Assembly (NCBI RefSeq): GCF_010820555.1 | Contig: NZ_JAAIKD010000004.1 | Coordinates: 186,001-250,000 of the forward strand | Direction of reading: 5' to 3' | DNA: 64,000 nt | Source: Psychroflexus aurantiacus | GTDB lineage: Bacteria; Bacteroidota; Bacteroidia; Flavobacteriales; Flavobacteriaceae | In this document: positions 43,021 through 51,437 of the stretch, piece by piece | Layout of the letters: every line of letters starts with the position of its first letter | How positions within the stretch are numbered: the first letter of the stretch is position 1 | Position numbers and translations under genes: made by a program | Notes under the pieces: generated by a model | Seen by the model: only the letters and a program-made list of their open reading frames with translations | The model's database searches: none | Told to the model about the DNA's origin: nothing

Positions 43021-44425
43021 TCAGTTCCAGTGCTTTGTCTTCCACGTAAGCTTCCATGATCTTAAAGAAGTTCAGAATGTCTTCTTCCTGGTTATTGCTG
43101 TTTATGGCCACCAGTCTCACAAAGGTTTGTCCCTGAAATTCACCATAACCCACCATCAGCTTTCCGTCCTCGTACAACGAATTGCACAAATCCTTAGGGT
43201 CTATTTTTTTGTAATTGAAGCAAACGGAGATGGAGTCCTCGTAGGAATACAGCTCGTAGTCCGGATGGTTTTGAATATAATCCCGAGCGGTTTCTGCCAG
43301 CTTAAATTGCTGGTCAACCATTCTTTCCAGACCAGTGGTTCCAATAGATTTCCACAAGGTCCAGAATTTGAGGGCATCATTTCTTCTGCCGCACTGCAGG
43401 GAGGTTTTGCCTAAATTGTAGTCATCATCATCGGTTTGATAGAGATAATCGGCTTCACAGGCAAAACTATGCTTAAGATTGTGCTTTTCTTTGGTTATCA
43501 AGATGGAACAGCTCAGCGGTACATTCAGCATCTTATGGGCATTGAAGCAAAAGGAATCTGCTTTTTCCACACCCTCTATGAGATGCTTATAGGTATCGCT
43601 AAACATCACCGCACCGCAATAGGCCCCATCCACATGAAGCCACAGGTCTTTGTATTTCTTAGTGACCTCTTGTATGGCGTTGATATCATCAAATGCACCC
43701 AGCACGGTTGTTCCGGCTGTCGCATTGACGAAAAAGGGATTCAGTCCCGCTTTGATATCTTTTTCAAGTTGTTCCTCAAGCGCTTCAGGAAGCATTTTTC
43801 CGTAAGCATCGGTTTCAATTTGTCGTATTTGTTCAATTCCAATACCGCCAAACATCGCGTTTTTTGTAATTGAATAGTGGGAAGCTTCTGAAGTATAAAT
43901 CAGCATTTTTTCTGAAACTCCTTCAAATTTTATATCTCGGTTGTAGGCATCTCTTGCCATTAACATGGCCATAAAATTACTCATGGATCCCCCCGGAGGA
44001 AAGGTGCCATCGGCATTTTTGCCAAAATTGAGCAGTTCACAAACCTTATTGATGATGACTTTCTCAATACCAACCTGGGGTCCGCCAACCTTGTAGGTAT
44101 ACATACTGGTATTGAGCATAACCGCCAGTAACTCGCCTAAAGTTCCTTTGGGGTTTCTTCCGCCAAATAACTGATTGAAGAATAACTTGGTAGAGGTTCT
44201 GGGTGTGCTTAAGACCACGTCTTCCAGCAGGTTTTCAAGAGGTTCCCGGTCCAGACCCTGGCTATCGAGTTCAAGGTTTAAAGTATCCAGAAGCCTGTCT
44301 GCCTCTATGGGCTTTACGACGCCCTCTTGTTTCTCGTGATGTAAAAGTTTTTGTGAAAGTTTCTGAAATAGTTCAAGCTCTGCTTGCATAAGCCTTATTT
44401 GAAATTTATATTTACTATCTATCAA
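43010..44425 (-). CDS. PLP-dependent group II amino acid decarboxylase family protein
   Basis: A 471-residue fold-type I PLP enzyme of the pyridoxal-dependent decarboxylase family (glutamate, aromatic amino acid and cysteine sulfinate decarboxylases). The PLP Lys is in CFNAHKMLNVPLSCS; substrate and PLP contacts include GTFPPGGSMSNFMAM, ATAGTTVLGAFDD and LHVDGAYCGAV. Substrate cannot be read from sequence. Its neighbour across a divergent promoter is cysteine dioxygenase, whose product is cysteine sulfinate, so cysteine sulfinate decarboxylation to hypotaurine is a contextual possibility only. Confidence 0.87.
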   Translation of the reverse strand: MIDSKYKFQIRLMQAELELFQKLSQKLLHHEKQEGVVKPIEADRLLDTLNLELDSQGLDREPLENLLEDVVLSTPRTSTKLFFNQLFGGRNPKGTLGELLAVMLNTSMYTYKVGGPQVGIEKVIINKVCELLNFGKNADGTFPPGGSMSNFMAMLMARDAYNRDIKFEGVSEKMLIYTSEASHYSITKNAMFGGIGIEQIRQIETDAYGKMLPEALEEQLEKDIKAGLNPFFVNATAGTTVLGAFDDINAIQEVTKKYKDLWLHVDGAYCGAVMFSDTYKHLIEGVEKADSFCFNAHKMLNVPLSCSILITKEKHNLKHSFACEADYLYQTDDDDYNLGKTSLQCGRRNDALKFWTLWKSIGTTGLERMVDQQFKLAETARDYIQNHPDYELYSYEDSISVCFNYKKIDPKDLCNSLYEDGKLMVGYGEFQGQTFVRLVAINSNNQEEDILNFFKIMEAYVEDKALELITT

Positions 44426-44426
44426 A

Positions 44427-44434
44427 TAGATTTG
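44427..44434 (+). promoter_or_regulatory. -7 element of the cysteine dioxygenase promoter
   Basis: TAGATTTG matches TAnnTTTG 26 bp before the cdo ATG, within the 35-bp divergent gap shared with the decarboxylase gene. Confidence 0.45.
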
Positions 44435-44460
44435 TATTTTGATAAAAATAATTAAAAAGC

Positions 44461-44997
44461 ATGGACTCTTCAGAAAACATCACATCTTTAAGCAAACTTT
44501 TAGAAGTTTTAGAAACTTCTGAAGGTCAGGACTACTATACTCTTGCAAAACGATTAGCAATTCCACACCAGGAATTGCTTCCCTATGCATTCTGGTCTGA
44601 GGATACCTACACCAGAAATTGTGTGCTTAGAACCGAGGATTATGAGCTTTTACTCTTATGCTGGGAAGAAGGCCAGGAGACTGCGATACATTGCCATAAC
44701 GGTGAAGAGTGCTGGGTTTACCTGGCTAAAGGTAAATTACGAGAGAAGCGCTACATCGAAAAAAACGGTGAATTAGAATTAACCGCTGATGTTAAGATGA
44801 CAGAAGACCGGCTTTCTTACATGAGTGATGATCTGGGCTATCATTCCCTGCATAACCTGAACGAAGGCCGGTCTATGAGCCTGCATCTTTATGTGGGGCC
44901 TATTGACGAATGTTCGATTTATAAGGAAGAAAAGGATAAATTTGTCTTTAAGGAACTGGAATACCATTCTGAGAATAAAAAAATATGTTCAAACTAA
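44461..44997 (+). CDS. Cysteine dioxygenase type I
   Basis: A 178-residue cupin oxidising cysteine to cysteine sulfinate with a mononuclear iron. The His pair in TAIHCHNGEECWVYLAKG and the third His in GYHSLHN give the 3-His site typical of CDO. The residue crosslinked to Tyr in mammals (Cys in the GEECW segment) is present as EECW. Length fits short bacterial CDO. Located 35 bp from the divergent PLP decarboxylase and 10 bp before menB. Confidence 0.9.
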   Translation: MDSSENITSLSKLLEVLETSEGQDYYTLAKRLAIPHQELLPYAFWSEDTYTRNCVLRTEDYELLLLCWEEGQETAIHCHNGEECWVYLAKGKLREKRYIEKNGELELTADVKMTEDRLSYMSDDLGYHSLHNLNEGRSMSLHLYVGPIDECSIYKEEKDKFVFKELEYHSENKKICSN

Positions 44998-45007
44998 ATA
45001 TATACAC

Positions 45008-45841
45008 ATGAACTGGAAAACGGTTAAAGACTATACAGATATTACTTACAAAAAGAGCAATGGGGTTGCCAGAATTGCGTTCAACAGGCCTGAAGTCAGA
45101 AATGCCTTTCGCCCTAAAACGGTCAGCGAACTTTTTGAAGCTTTCCTGGATGCCAGGGAAGACCCCAGTATAGGCGTGGTTTTATTTTCAGGAGAAGGTC
45201 CTTCTCCAAAAGATGGAAAATATGCGTTCTGTAGCGGAGGAGATCAGAATGCCAGAGGGCATCAGGGGTATGTCGATGAGGACGGCACGCCCAGATTGAA
45301 CATACTTGAAGTTCAAAGACTGATTCGATTTATGCCTAAAGTAGTGATTGCCGTCATTCCCGGCTGGGCTGTAGGAGGAGGACATTCTTTGCACGTGGTT
45401 TGTGACCTTAGCCTTGCCAGTCAGGAACACGCTGTATTCAAACAGACCGATGCCGATGTGACCAGTTTCGACGGGGGCTACGGTTCTGCTTATTTAGCAA
45501 AAATGGTAGGGCAAAAGAAAGCAAGGGAAATCTTCTTTTTGGGAAGAAACTATTCTGCACAGGAGGCTTTTGATATGGGAATGGTCAATGCCGTTATACC
45601 TCATGATGAACTGGAATCTACAGCCTATGACTGGGCTCAGGAAATTTTGGAAAAATCTCCGACCTCAATCAAAATGCTCAAATTCGCCTTTAATGCCACA
45701 GATGATGGTATGGTGGGTCAGCAGGTTTTTGCAGGCGAAGCTACCCGTCTGGCGTATATGACAGAAGAAGCCAAAGAAGGAAGAAATGCCTTTTTGGAAA
45801 AAAGAAAACCAAACTTTAAAAATATCAAATGGATTTCTTAA
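45008..45841 (+). CDS. menB: 1,4-dihydroxy-2-naphthoyl-CoA synthase
   Basis: A 277-residue crotonase-fold enzyme closing the naphthoate ring in menaquinone synthesis. Signatures: VARIAFNRPEVRNAFRP, FCSGGDQNARG, VIPGWAVGGGHSLHVVCDLS, KQTDADVTSFDGGYGSAYLA and EEAKEGRNAFLEKRKP at the end. The ATG at 45008 gives the usual length; an upstream ATG at 44891 would read through cdo. Menaquinone is the expected respiratory quinone of Flavobacteriaceae. Other men genes are not in the window. Confidence 0.96.
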   Translation: MNWKTVKDYTDITYKKSNGVARIAFNRPEVRNAFRPKTVSELFEAFLDAREDPSIGVVLFSGEGPSPKDGKYAFCSGGDQNARGHQGYVDEDGTPRLNILEVQRLIRFMPKVVIAVIPGWAVGGGHSLHVVCDLSLASQEHAVFKQTDADVTSFDGGYGSAYLAKMVGQKKAREIFFLGRNYSAQEAFDMGMVNAVIPHDELESTAYDWAQEILEKSPTSIKMLKFAFNATDDGMVGQQVFAGEATRLAYMTEEAKEGRNAFLEKRKPNFKNIKWIS

Positions 45842-45881
45842 ATTAGGATGTTCATAACTGATAATCACTAATTTTAAAGCC

Positions 45882-46463
45882 ATGCCAATTCTAACCGAAC
45901 AAGAGCTTCAGGAGATTGAGAACCAAAAAAATGAAGCAATAGCAAGACTGAAAGAAAAAGAACAGGAACTTCTTAAGGTTTATAAGGAAAAAAGAAACCT
46001 GAAAGGCGAGCGAAGAGGCCTGGTCTTTTCCACACTGCTTTTTGGCTTGTTATTTTTGGCAATGATTTATGCGGTTATGTTTCAACCTGCGCTTTTTGGG
46101 CTTAAGGAAGGGAATCCCATAGCAGAAGACGAAGTGGTTGTAAAAGAATCTACGCTGAACGACTATCAGGCTAAAATTTCAGAACTGGAAGCCCAGGCTT
46201 CTCAGGCTGCTTCCACCGAAAAATTAGAGGAGTTTTATGCCGTTCAGCTGGGTGCATTTAAAACATTCAATGTCAATCTTTCATCAGGTCAGTATAACTT
46301 GCTCAACAAGGCAGAGTATAAGGATTTTGATTTGTATACCATGGGAGTTTTTGAAACCAAAGCTGAAGCAGAAGAGCTTAGAAAAGTTTTAAGCCGACTT
46401 AATTTTAAAGATGCATTTGTTGGTTTATACAGAAATGGCGAACGCGTAAAAGCTTTTTATTGA
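45882..46463 (+). CDS. Membrane protein with N-terminal coiled coil and C-terminal SPOR domain
   Basis: A 193-residue bitopic protein: a charged coiled coil at residues 5-45 (ELQEIENQKNEAIARLKEKE), one membrane segment at about 48-67, a second short helix (about 92-115) and a C-terminal ~70-residue domain (FYAVQLGAFKTFNVN ... GVFETKAEAEELRKVL) with the SPOR peptidoglycan-binding pattern. SPOR proteins bind denuded glycan at division sites. It is followed one base later by the PH-domain genes. Role unproven. Confidence 0.75.
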   Translation: MPILTEQELQEIENQKNEAIARLKEKEQELLKVYKEKRNLKGERRGLVFSTLLFGLLFLAMIYAVMFQPALFGLKEGNPIAEDEVVVKESTLNDYQAKISELEAQASQAASTEKLEEFYAVQLGAFKTFNVNLSSGQYNLLNKAEYKDFDLYTMGVFETKAEAEELRKVLSRLNFKDAFVGLYRNGERVKAFY

Positions 46464-46464
46464 T

Positions 46465-46986
46465 ATGAATTTTGAAAACTTAGGCATTCATACCTCAGAC
46501 CTGCCTGATTTTAAATCCGTTGATTTAGAAGCTGTAGAAAAAAGGTATAAAAAGCTTCTGTGGCTGAATGAGTCAGTCGTTTTTCTAGTCTTATTTGCAA
46601 TTCCGGTAGTGGGGTTGTTTTTTGATCGAATCCCCATGTGGATTCCTGTCACTGCCTTAATAGTTTTAGGTGTTATTTTTATTCTGAGGACTATCGAGAT
46701 CGAAAAAGGTTTTCCTGTCAGAAAATTTGGAGTGAGGCAACATGACATGATTTACCAGTCCGGATTTTTTCACTTTACTGAAACCGTAGTTCCCTACAAC
46801 AGAATACAGCATGTTGAAATAAAACAAGGTCCGCTTTCAAGATTATTTTCCCTGTATACCTTAAGACTGTATACCGCAGGGGCCTCTTCCGGCGACCTGA
46901 TTATTGACGGACTTGACCAATCAACTGCTCAAAAACTGAAGGCTAAGGTTCTGGACAAAACAACGGTAGTGGATGGCAAAAATTGA
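46465..46986 (+). CDS. PH-domain membrane protein, YdbS-like
   Basis: A 173-residue protein with two membrane segments (about 32-50 and 54-72) and a bacterial PH-like domain (DUF304): MIYQSGFFHFTETVVPYNRI, QHVEIKQGPLSRLFSLYTL, LRLYTAGASSGDLIIDGL. YdbS/YdbT pairs are widespread and of unproven function, linked in Bacillus to antimicrobial peptide tolerance. It overlaps the YdbT-like gene by 14 bp. Confidence 0.88.
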   Translation: MNFENLGIHTSDLPDFKSVDLEAVEKRYKKLLWLNESVVFLVLFAIPVVGLFFDRIPMWIPVTALIVLGVIFILRTIEIEKGFPVRKFGVRQHDMIYQSGFFHFTETVVPYNRIQHVEIKQGPLSRLFSLYTLRLYTAGASSGDLIIDGLDQSTAQKLKAKVLDKTTVVDGKN

Positions 46987-48502
46987 TTTTTCAAAACCAC
47001 GGTTACAGTCCTTTAATGGTATTTTCCTCATATTTATAACCGATCTCGCCAAAAGGATAAAGCAAAACATCTACATTTTAGCCATCCCTTTTCTTCAAAA
47101 TAATTTGTTTAAAGATTACGGCACTTATATTTATATCGGTCTGGCTTTGCTGGTTATTCTTCAGTTTGTGTTTTCTTACTTATCCTATAAGAAGTTTAAA
47201 TTTTCAATTCAGGAAGATGCCTTTCATCTGGACAGCGGGGTGATTAAACTGAGTCACATTGAAATTCCTTTTGAAAGAATTCAGAACATCAATCTTCAGC
47301 AGAATGTGCTTCAGCAACTCCTGAATGTCGTTGGCTTTGAAATTGAAACGGCAGGCGAGGGCACTGCAGAAATCAAAATAAAGGCGCTGGATAAAGAGTT
47401 TGCCACCTCGCTTAAAACAAAGCTGATTGAAGAAAAAAACAAACTCACCGATGAAGACGTGAGTCTTGCTGAAGACGAGGAGTCCGACGAAATCAAGGAC
47501 CAGACCGACACTGAAGAAGAAGATCTTTTATTTGCATTGAATTTCAAAACCCTGATTAAAGTTGGAATCAGCTCAAATTTATTCAAAGGCGTAGGATTGT
47601 TGCTTGCTTTTCTAGCGTATTTGTACAATTTCATCATGGATTTTCTTACGGCAGTCTTTGATCTAAACCTGGAAGAAGATTTTAAAAACAGAATCCCCGA
47701 AACCCTTTCATTTCTATCTGCTATCCTTATAGCTGTCATTATTTTAGGCTTTTTGATAACCGTCCTGTCCACCGTTTTAAAGTATTATAACCTAAAAATC
47801 TTTAAAAATCAGCAAAACTTCGAAGTTGAATACGGGCTTTTTAAGCGGGTAAATAAAGTCATTAAGAAAACCAAAACTCAGATTTTTGAAATCAGGACCA
47901 ATCCCATTAAGAAGTTGTTTAAAATTCGAAGTGTATTCGTGAGTCAGGCCGCCTCAAAACAACTAACTGAAAAACAAAAAATTGGATTGGTTGGTTTGTC
48001 AAAAGAAAACCTCAGGGTTTTATTTAAGTCTTTATTCCAGCTCGAACTGAATGACTTGGTCTATGAATTGTCCCGGTCTCAGGGAAGACTGTTCTTCAGG
48101 TATTTTTACAAGAATCTGATTCTGATGGTCATACTCACGGCAGTGGCTTATTTTTTCTACCTGAATTGGCTAAGCATTACGGGTTTAGTTATCGTATTCC
48201 TAGGATTAACAGGGATAGCTTACTTAAAGGTCAAAAAAAGCAGTATTGGGGTTAACGCTGACTTGATTTCCATTCGCAAAGGATCTATCGATACCCGATT
48301 TGATATCATCGAAATTCATAAGCTGCATTCGGTTAGACTAAGCCGAAACATTTTCCAGCAGTATAATGGGCATGCTGACCTGGTAGTGGAGACCGCTGCG
48401 GGAACGGTGAATGTGGAATATCTAAAATACGATGAAGCTGTAGAGCTGTTGAATTACCTGCTCTACAAAATTGAATCTACCACCGATAAAAGCTGGATTT
48501 AA
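46973..48502 (+). CDS. PH-domain membrane protein, YdbT-like
   Basis: A 509-residue protein with several membrane segments and three DUF304/PH-like repeats, recognisable by FERIQNINLQQNVLQQLLNV, VNKVIKKTKTQIFEIRTNPI and IEIHKLHSVRLSRNIFQQYN. An acidic linker (about residues 165-190, DEESDEIKDQTDTEEEDL) separates the first two. It forms a pair with the preceding YdbS-like gene, overlapping it by 14 bp. Function unknown beyond the family. Confidence 0.88.
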   Translation: MAKIDFSKPRLQSFNGIFLIFITDLAKRIKQNIYILAIPFLQNNLFKDYGTYIYIGLALLVILQFVFSYLSYKKFKFSIQEDAFHLDSGVIKLSHIEIPFERIQNINLQQNVLQQLLNVVGFEIETAGEGTAEIKIKALDKEFATSLKTKLIEEKNKLTDEDVSLAEDEESDEIKDQTDTEEEDLLFALNFKTLIKVGISSNLFKGVGLLLAFLAYLYNFIMDFLTAVFDLNLEEDFKNRIPETLSFLSAILIAVIILGFLITVLSTVLKYYNLKIFKNQQNFEVEYGLFKRVNKVIKKTKTQIFEIRTNPIKKLFKIRSVFVSQAASKQLTEKQKIGLVGLSKENLRVLFKSLFQLELNDLVYELSRSQGRLFFRYFYKNLILMVILTAVAYFFYLNWLSITGLVIVFLGLTGIAYLKVKKSSIGVNADLISIRKGSIDTRFDIIEIHKLHSVRLSRNIFQQYNGHADLVVETAAGTVNVEYLKYDEAVELLNYLLYKIESTTDKSWI

Positions 48503-48512
48503 GTGGAACGTG

Positions 48513-48989
48513 TTAGTTTAAGCTAATTTCGTTTTCCAATGCCAAATAGTGTTCGACTTTTTGATTGGCATTTAAAATGGGAAAGATTTTAATTTCGCAG
48601 ATATATTCTCTACCGTCTTTTCGGTAATTTACCATGGATTCCTCACAATATGCGTTTTTTGAAAGGTGTTCTCTGATGTTCTGCAAAGCCTTTTGAGAGG
48701 TTTTCTCTCCCTGTAAAAATTTAGGGCTTTTATTCTTAACAAAATTGAGACTGTATCCGGTCATATCTTTAAAACCTTCATTCACCCAAATTATTTTCTG
48801 GTTCTTATCTGTAATGACCAAAGCCTTATACTCATTTTTAAAGAGGGTTTCTTCAATCTGGAAATCCCAATTGTACTTGGAATGGAATTTATCTAGAAAT
48901 TTGAATTCCTGTTTTTTTCTCAAAGATTTTAAGAAATTATATATGTATACGGAGTATATATCCCAGGATAATAATGGTCCTCGTTTCAT
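48513..48989 (-). CDS. Single PAS-domain protein, LOV-like but without the photoactive Cys
   Basis: A 158-residue protein: about 45 residues of leader (basic, helical) followed by one PAS domain (KALVITDKNQKIIWVNEGFK, YSLNFVKNKSPKFLQGEKTS, MVNYRKDGREYICEIKIFPI). The KxPKFLQG segment is where LOV photoreceptors have GxNCRFLQ; the Cys is absent, so flavin-adduct photochemistry is not expected. There is no output domain, so it must act through a partner or be a receiver fragment. Convergent with the YdbT-like gene. Confidence 0.75.
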   Translation of the reverse strand: MKRGPLLSWDIYSVYIYNFLKSLRKKQEFKFLDKFHSKYNWDFQIEETLFKNEYKALVITDKNQKIIWVNEGFKDMTGYSLNFVKNKSPKFLQGEKTSQKALQNIREHLSKNAYCEESMVNYRKDGREYICEIKIFPILNANQKVEHYLALENEISLN

Positions 48990-49260
48990 AACTTGATTTT
49001 AAGTGATTGGTAATCAATCTGCAAAATTAATTTTTATTGTGCTTTCCTCGGCTTATATAATAGTTATAGTAAACATAAAAAACAGCTATGTATTCGTAGA
49101 GGTAAGGGGTGGTTTGCTGATGAGTGTAAGCGAGACAGGACTGTATATCCTGAGTGCGTTTTCTGCTGGAAATACAAAACCATGGCTATCGCCATTTTGG
49201 TCTTTATAGTTTACGCTGCGTATACAAAAGCTATGCTTTTGAAACTTGTGTAAAACAAAA
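48990..49260. other. Gene-free stretch between the PAS gene and the old tRNA-Arg terminator
   Basis: 271 bp with one 68-codon plus-strand frame (49003-49209) that resembles no protein and lacks a good start context. Nothing else is recognised. Before insertion of the island this DNA lay downstream of tRNA-Arg. Confidence 0.4.
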
Positions 49261-49286
49261 AAACCACATTCCTTAGAATGTGGTTT
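49261..49286 (-). terminator. Original terminator of tRNA-Arg, now separated from it by the island
   Basis: AAACCACATTC / GAATGTGGTTT is a perfect 11-bp stem with a 4-nt loop; on the minus strand it is followed by seven T. It lies 11 bp from the left att repeat, which is identical to the tRNA 3' end, so before integration it directly followed the tRNA-Arg gene. Confidence 0.75.
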
Positions 49287-49296
49287 TGTGCTTGTC

Positions 49297-49314
49297 GTGA
49301 TCGCGACAGGATTC
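49297..49314. repeat. attL of the tRNA-Arg island (18-bp direct repeat)
   Basis: GTGATCGCGACAGGATTC, identical to 63244-63261, the 3' end of the tRNA-Arg gene. Flanking bases differ on both sides. Confidence 0.92.
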
Positions 49315-49440
49315 CCTAAAAATTATTTCTTTTTATCTTTACATTAGCAAAAGTTAAGCTAAAACCCTTTATATTAAGGCTTTTTAAGGTGTTTGTTAAA
49401 TTAACTCAACTAAAAGTTTACTTGCGAATTATTTAAAATA

Positions 49441-49469
49441 TACCTTTGGGCTACACGTGGGCTACACGT
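49441..49469 (+). promoter_or_regulatory. Integrase promoter overlapped by tandem GCTACACGT arm-type repeats
   Basis: TACCTTTG (49441-49448) fits the -7 consensus. Immediately after it GCTACACGT occurs at 49450 and 49461, an 11-bp period. A matching pair is found at the opposite end of the island (63169-63189). This fits integrase arm-binding sites that also repress the integrase promoter. Confidence 0.5.
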
Positions 49470-49503
49470 AAAATTCAAATTTTAAGTATTTTAATTTATT
49501 TCT

Positions 49504-50796
49504 ATGGCATCAGTTTCTTATAAAATTCGTGAACGAAAAGATGGTTCAGCAAGTATTTATTTACACTTCAATTATGGAAAGAAAAAAGTGGTTAGATACA
49601 AAATGAAGATTTCTATCAGCAATATTAAAAACTGGAATAAATCTAATCAAAGGATTAAGGTTAATAATGATGACCGAGAAGCTGTCAATAAGAATAAAGA
49701 TTTAGATGAATTTAAACAATACGCTGAAGAACTAATTTACCAATACGAGCAAAACGAAATTGAATTGGACTCAGAACGCATAAAATTTGATTTGAGTTTA
49801 TTTGGGAAAGTTTCAAAACGCAAGAAGGATAAAGATAAATCGACTAGTTTTTTGAAATTCTATAAATGGTACGTAAAATATTATTTAATTCATGTCAAGC
49901 CTGGCATGTCTCAATCTTATTCTAAAGAGTCAATGAAGCCTATCAAAACGACAATTGCTAAAATTGAACAGTATGAATCTATTTATGGGCCTTTGGAGTT
50001 TGATGATATTGATTTACTTTTTCATGAGCAGTTTATCAATATGCTTTTGGATGACGGGTACTCACCAAATTACATTGGTAACCATATCAAAAACATAAAA
50101 ACAATTATGAATAATGCTTTTGAGAGAAAGTATCATAAAAGCTTAGATTATAAGACTCGATCTTTTACTCAGCCCAAAGGAGAAAGTGATCACATCTATT
50201 TAACACATGAGGAGATCGAAAAAATCAAAAATGTAGATTTATCTAAACAACGTAATTCTGATTTTTTAAATCGAGTAAGAAATTTGTTTTTAATAAGCTG
50301 CTATTCAGGTTTGAGGGTTTCAGATTTATTAAATCTAACAGCAGATAATATTAAAACTAGAAAAAATGATAGTGGAGATGAGGAAGAATATTTTGAGTTA
50401 AAAATGATTAAAACTCAATCTAGAATAGTGATACCTATAGGTTCAAAAATTTCGAATGTATTGTCTAAATATGATAATCGAATTCCACCTAAAGTATCAA
50501 GTCAAAAAATAAATAAAAAAATAAAGGACATAGCAGAACTTGCCGAAGTAAACGATATCGTTAAAATAAAAAGTAAAAAGGGGAGGGAAGAAGTTATAGA
50601 AAGAAAACCTAAGCATGATTTGATCACTATACATACTGGACGAAGAAGTTTCTGTACAAATGCTTACCTAGATAATGTTCCTGTATTGGCAATCATGCAA
50701 GCAACAGGTCATAAATCAGAAAAAACCTTCCTTAAATATATTAAAGCGTCGTCAAAAGATCATCTGAATCAGTTGTCTAAGACTGGAATTTTTTAG
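49504..50796 (+). CDS. Tyrosine integrase of the tRNA-Arg island
   Basis: A 430-residue Bacteroidota-type phage integrase. An Arm-DNA-binding domain (SVSYKIRERKDGSASIYLHF) is followed by a SAM-like core-binding domain (about 115-215) and the catalytic domain with Arg in SCYSGLRVSDLLNL, His-x-x-Arg in IHTGRRSFCTN and His...Tyr in ATGHKSEKTFLKYIKAS. All catalytic residues are visible, so it should be active. It lies next to attL and reads into the island. Confidence 0.95.
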   Translation: MASVSYKIRERKDGSASIYLHFNYGKKKVVRYKMKISISNIKNWNKSNQRIKVNNDDREAVNKNKDLDEFKQYAEELIYQYEQNEIELDSERIKFDLSLFGKVSKRKKDKDKSTSFLKFYKWYVKYYLIHVKPGMSQSYSKESMKPIKTTIAKIEQYESIYGPLEFDDIDLLFHEQFINMLLDDGYSPNYIGNHIKNIKTIMNNAFERKYHKSLDYKTRSFTQPKGESDHIYLTHEEIEKIKNVDLSKQRNSDFLNRVRNLFLISCYSGLRVSDLLNLTADNIKTRKNDSGDEEEYFELKMIKTQSRIVIPIGSKISNVLSKYDNRIPPKVSSQKINKKIKDIAELAEVNDIVKIKSKKGREEVIERKPKHDLITIHTGRRSFCTNAYLDNVPVLAIMQATGHKSEKTFLKYIKASSKDHLNQLSKTGIF

Positions 50797-51437
50797 TCAG
50801 TTATACTTAAATGAATTAACGGTTTTCTCGTGTACTAATTTTAGGCTTTTCAGAAGCCTAATGATAACTGATGTAAACTTATATACTATATTTCAATGGC
50901 TATCAATGGCTTTCAATGATAAATCAATTGCTTTTGAATGAACCGTTTCTAAATCAATGTTAGAGGGTTTATTTTTGGTTGTATTATGGTTGATGATTAA
51001 TGTATTTGCTTTAATTATCAATTTATTAGAATTTAAATTAGTATTCTTTATAAATAAATCAACGACTAAAAAATGAATTTTAATTATGTCTAGGGCTTTA
51101 CAAATTTCTGCTAATCAAATTAGGCGGGGGTGACATTATATCAAATATTAATTAAGGCGACCTTGCAACCTAAATTTTACTAAAAGGACATATCATGTCT
51201 TTTTAATAAATTTTTTTTTTGAAAAAAAAGCTATGTGAATACTAAGATTACCTTTTTTAAAAGATTAATTTTTTTGTCAGAATATCTTAAATATCTCATG
51301 CTTAATAGTATACATAATCCTTATTAGATATTCTGATAATATAATTTGATTGGACTGGCTTTTTAATACTATTTTTCTAAATATATAAAAAAGTTAAGTA
51401 TTATTTTTTTATTTAAATTAGACAAAATCTTGTTGAA
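50797..51437. other. AT-rich gene-free region before the helicase-DarT-ARH operon
   Basis: 641 bp without a credible gene. It contains a terminator-like hairpin (AAAAGGACAT-ATC-ATGTCTTTT, 51182-51204) followed by long T-rich sequence. The promoter of the downstream operon should be between 51210 and 51437 but no clear TAnnTTTG was found. Confidence 0.4.

Noticed and set aside
44891-45007. 39-residue N-terminal extension of MenB
   Set aside because: It reads through the cdo gene in another frame; the ATG at 45008 gives the standard MenB length.
49003-49209. 68-codon ORF before the tRNA terminator
   Set aside because: No protein resemblance, poor start context, and lies in DNA that would be just downstream of a tRNA.
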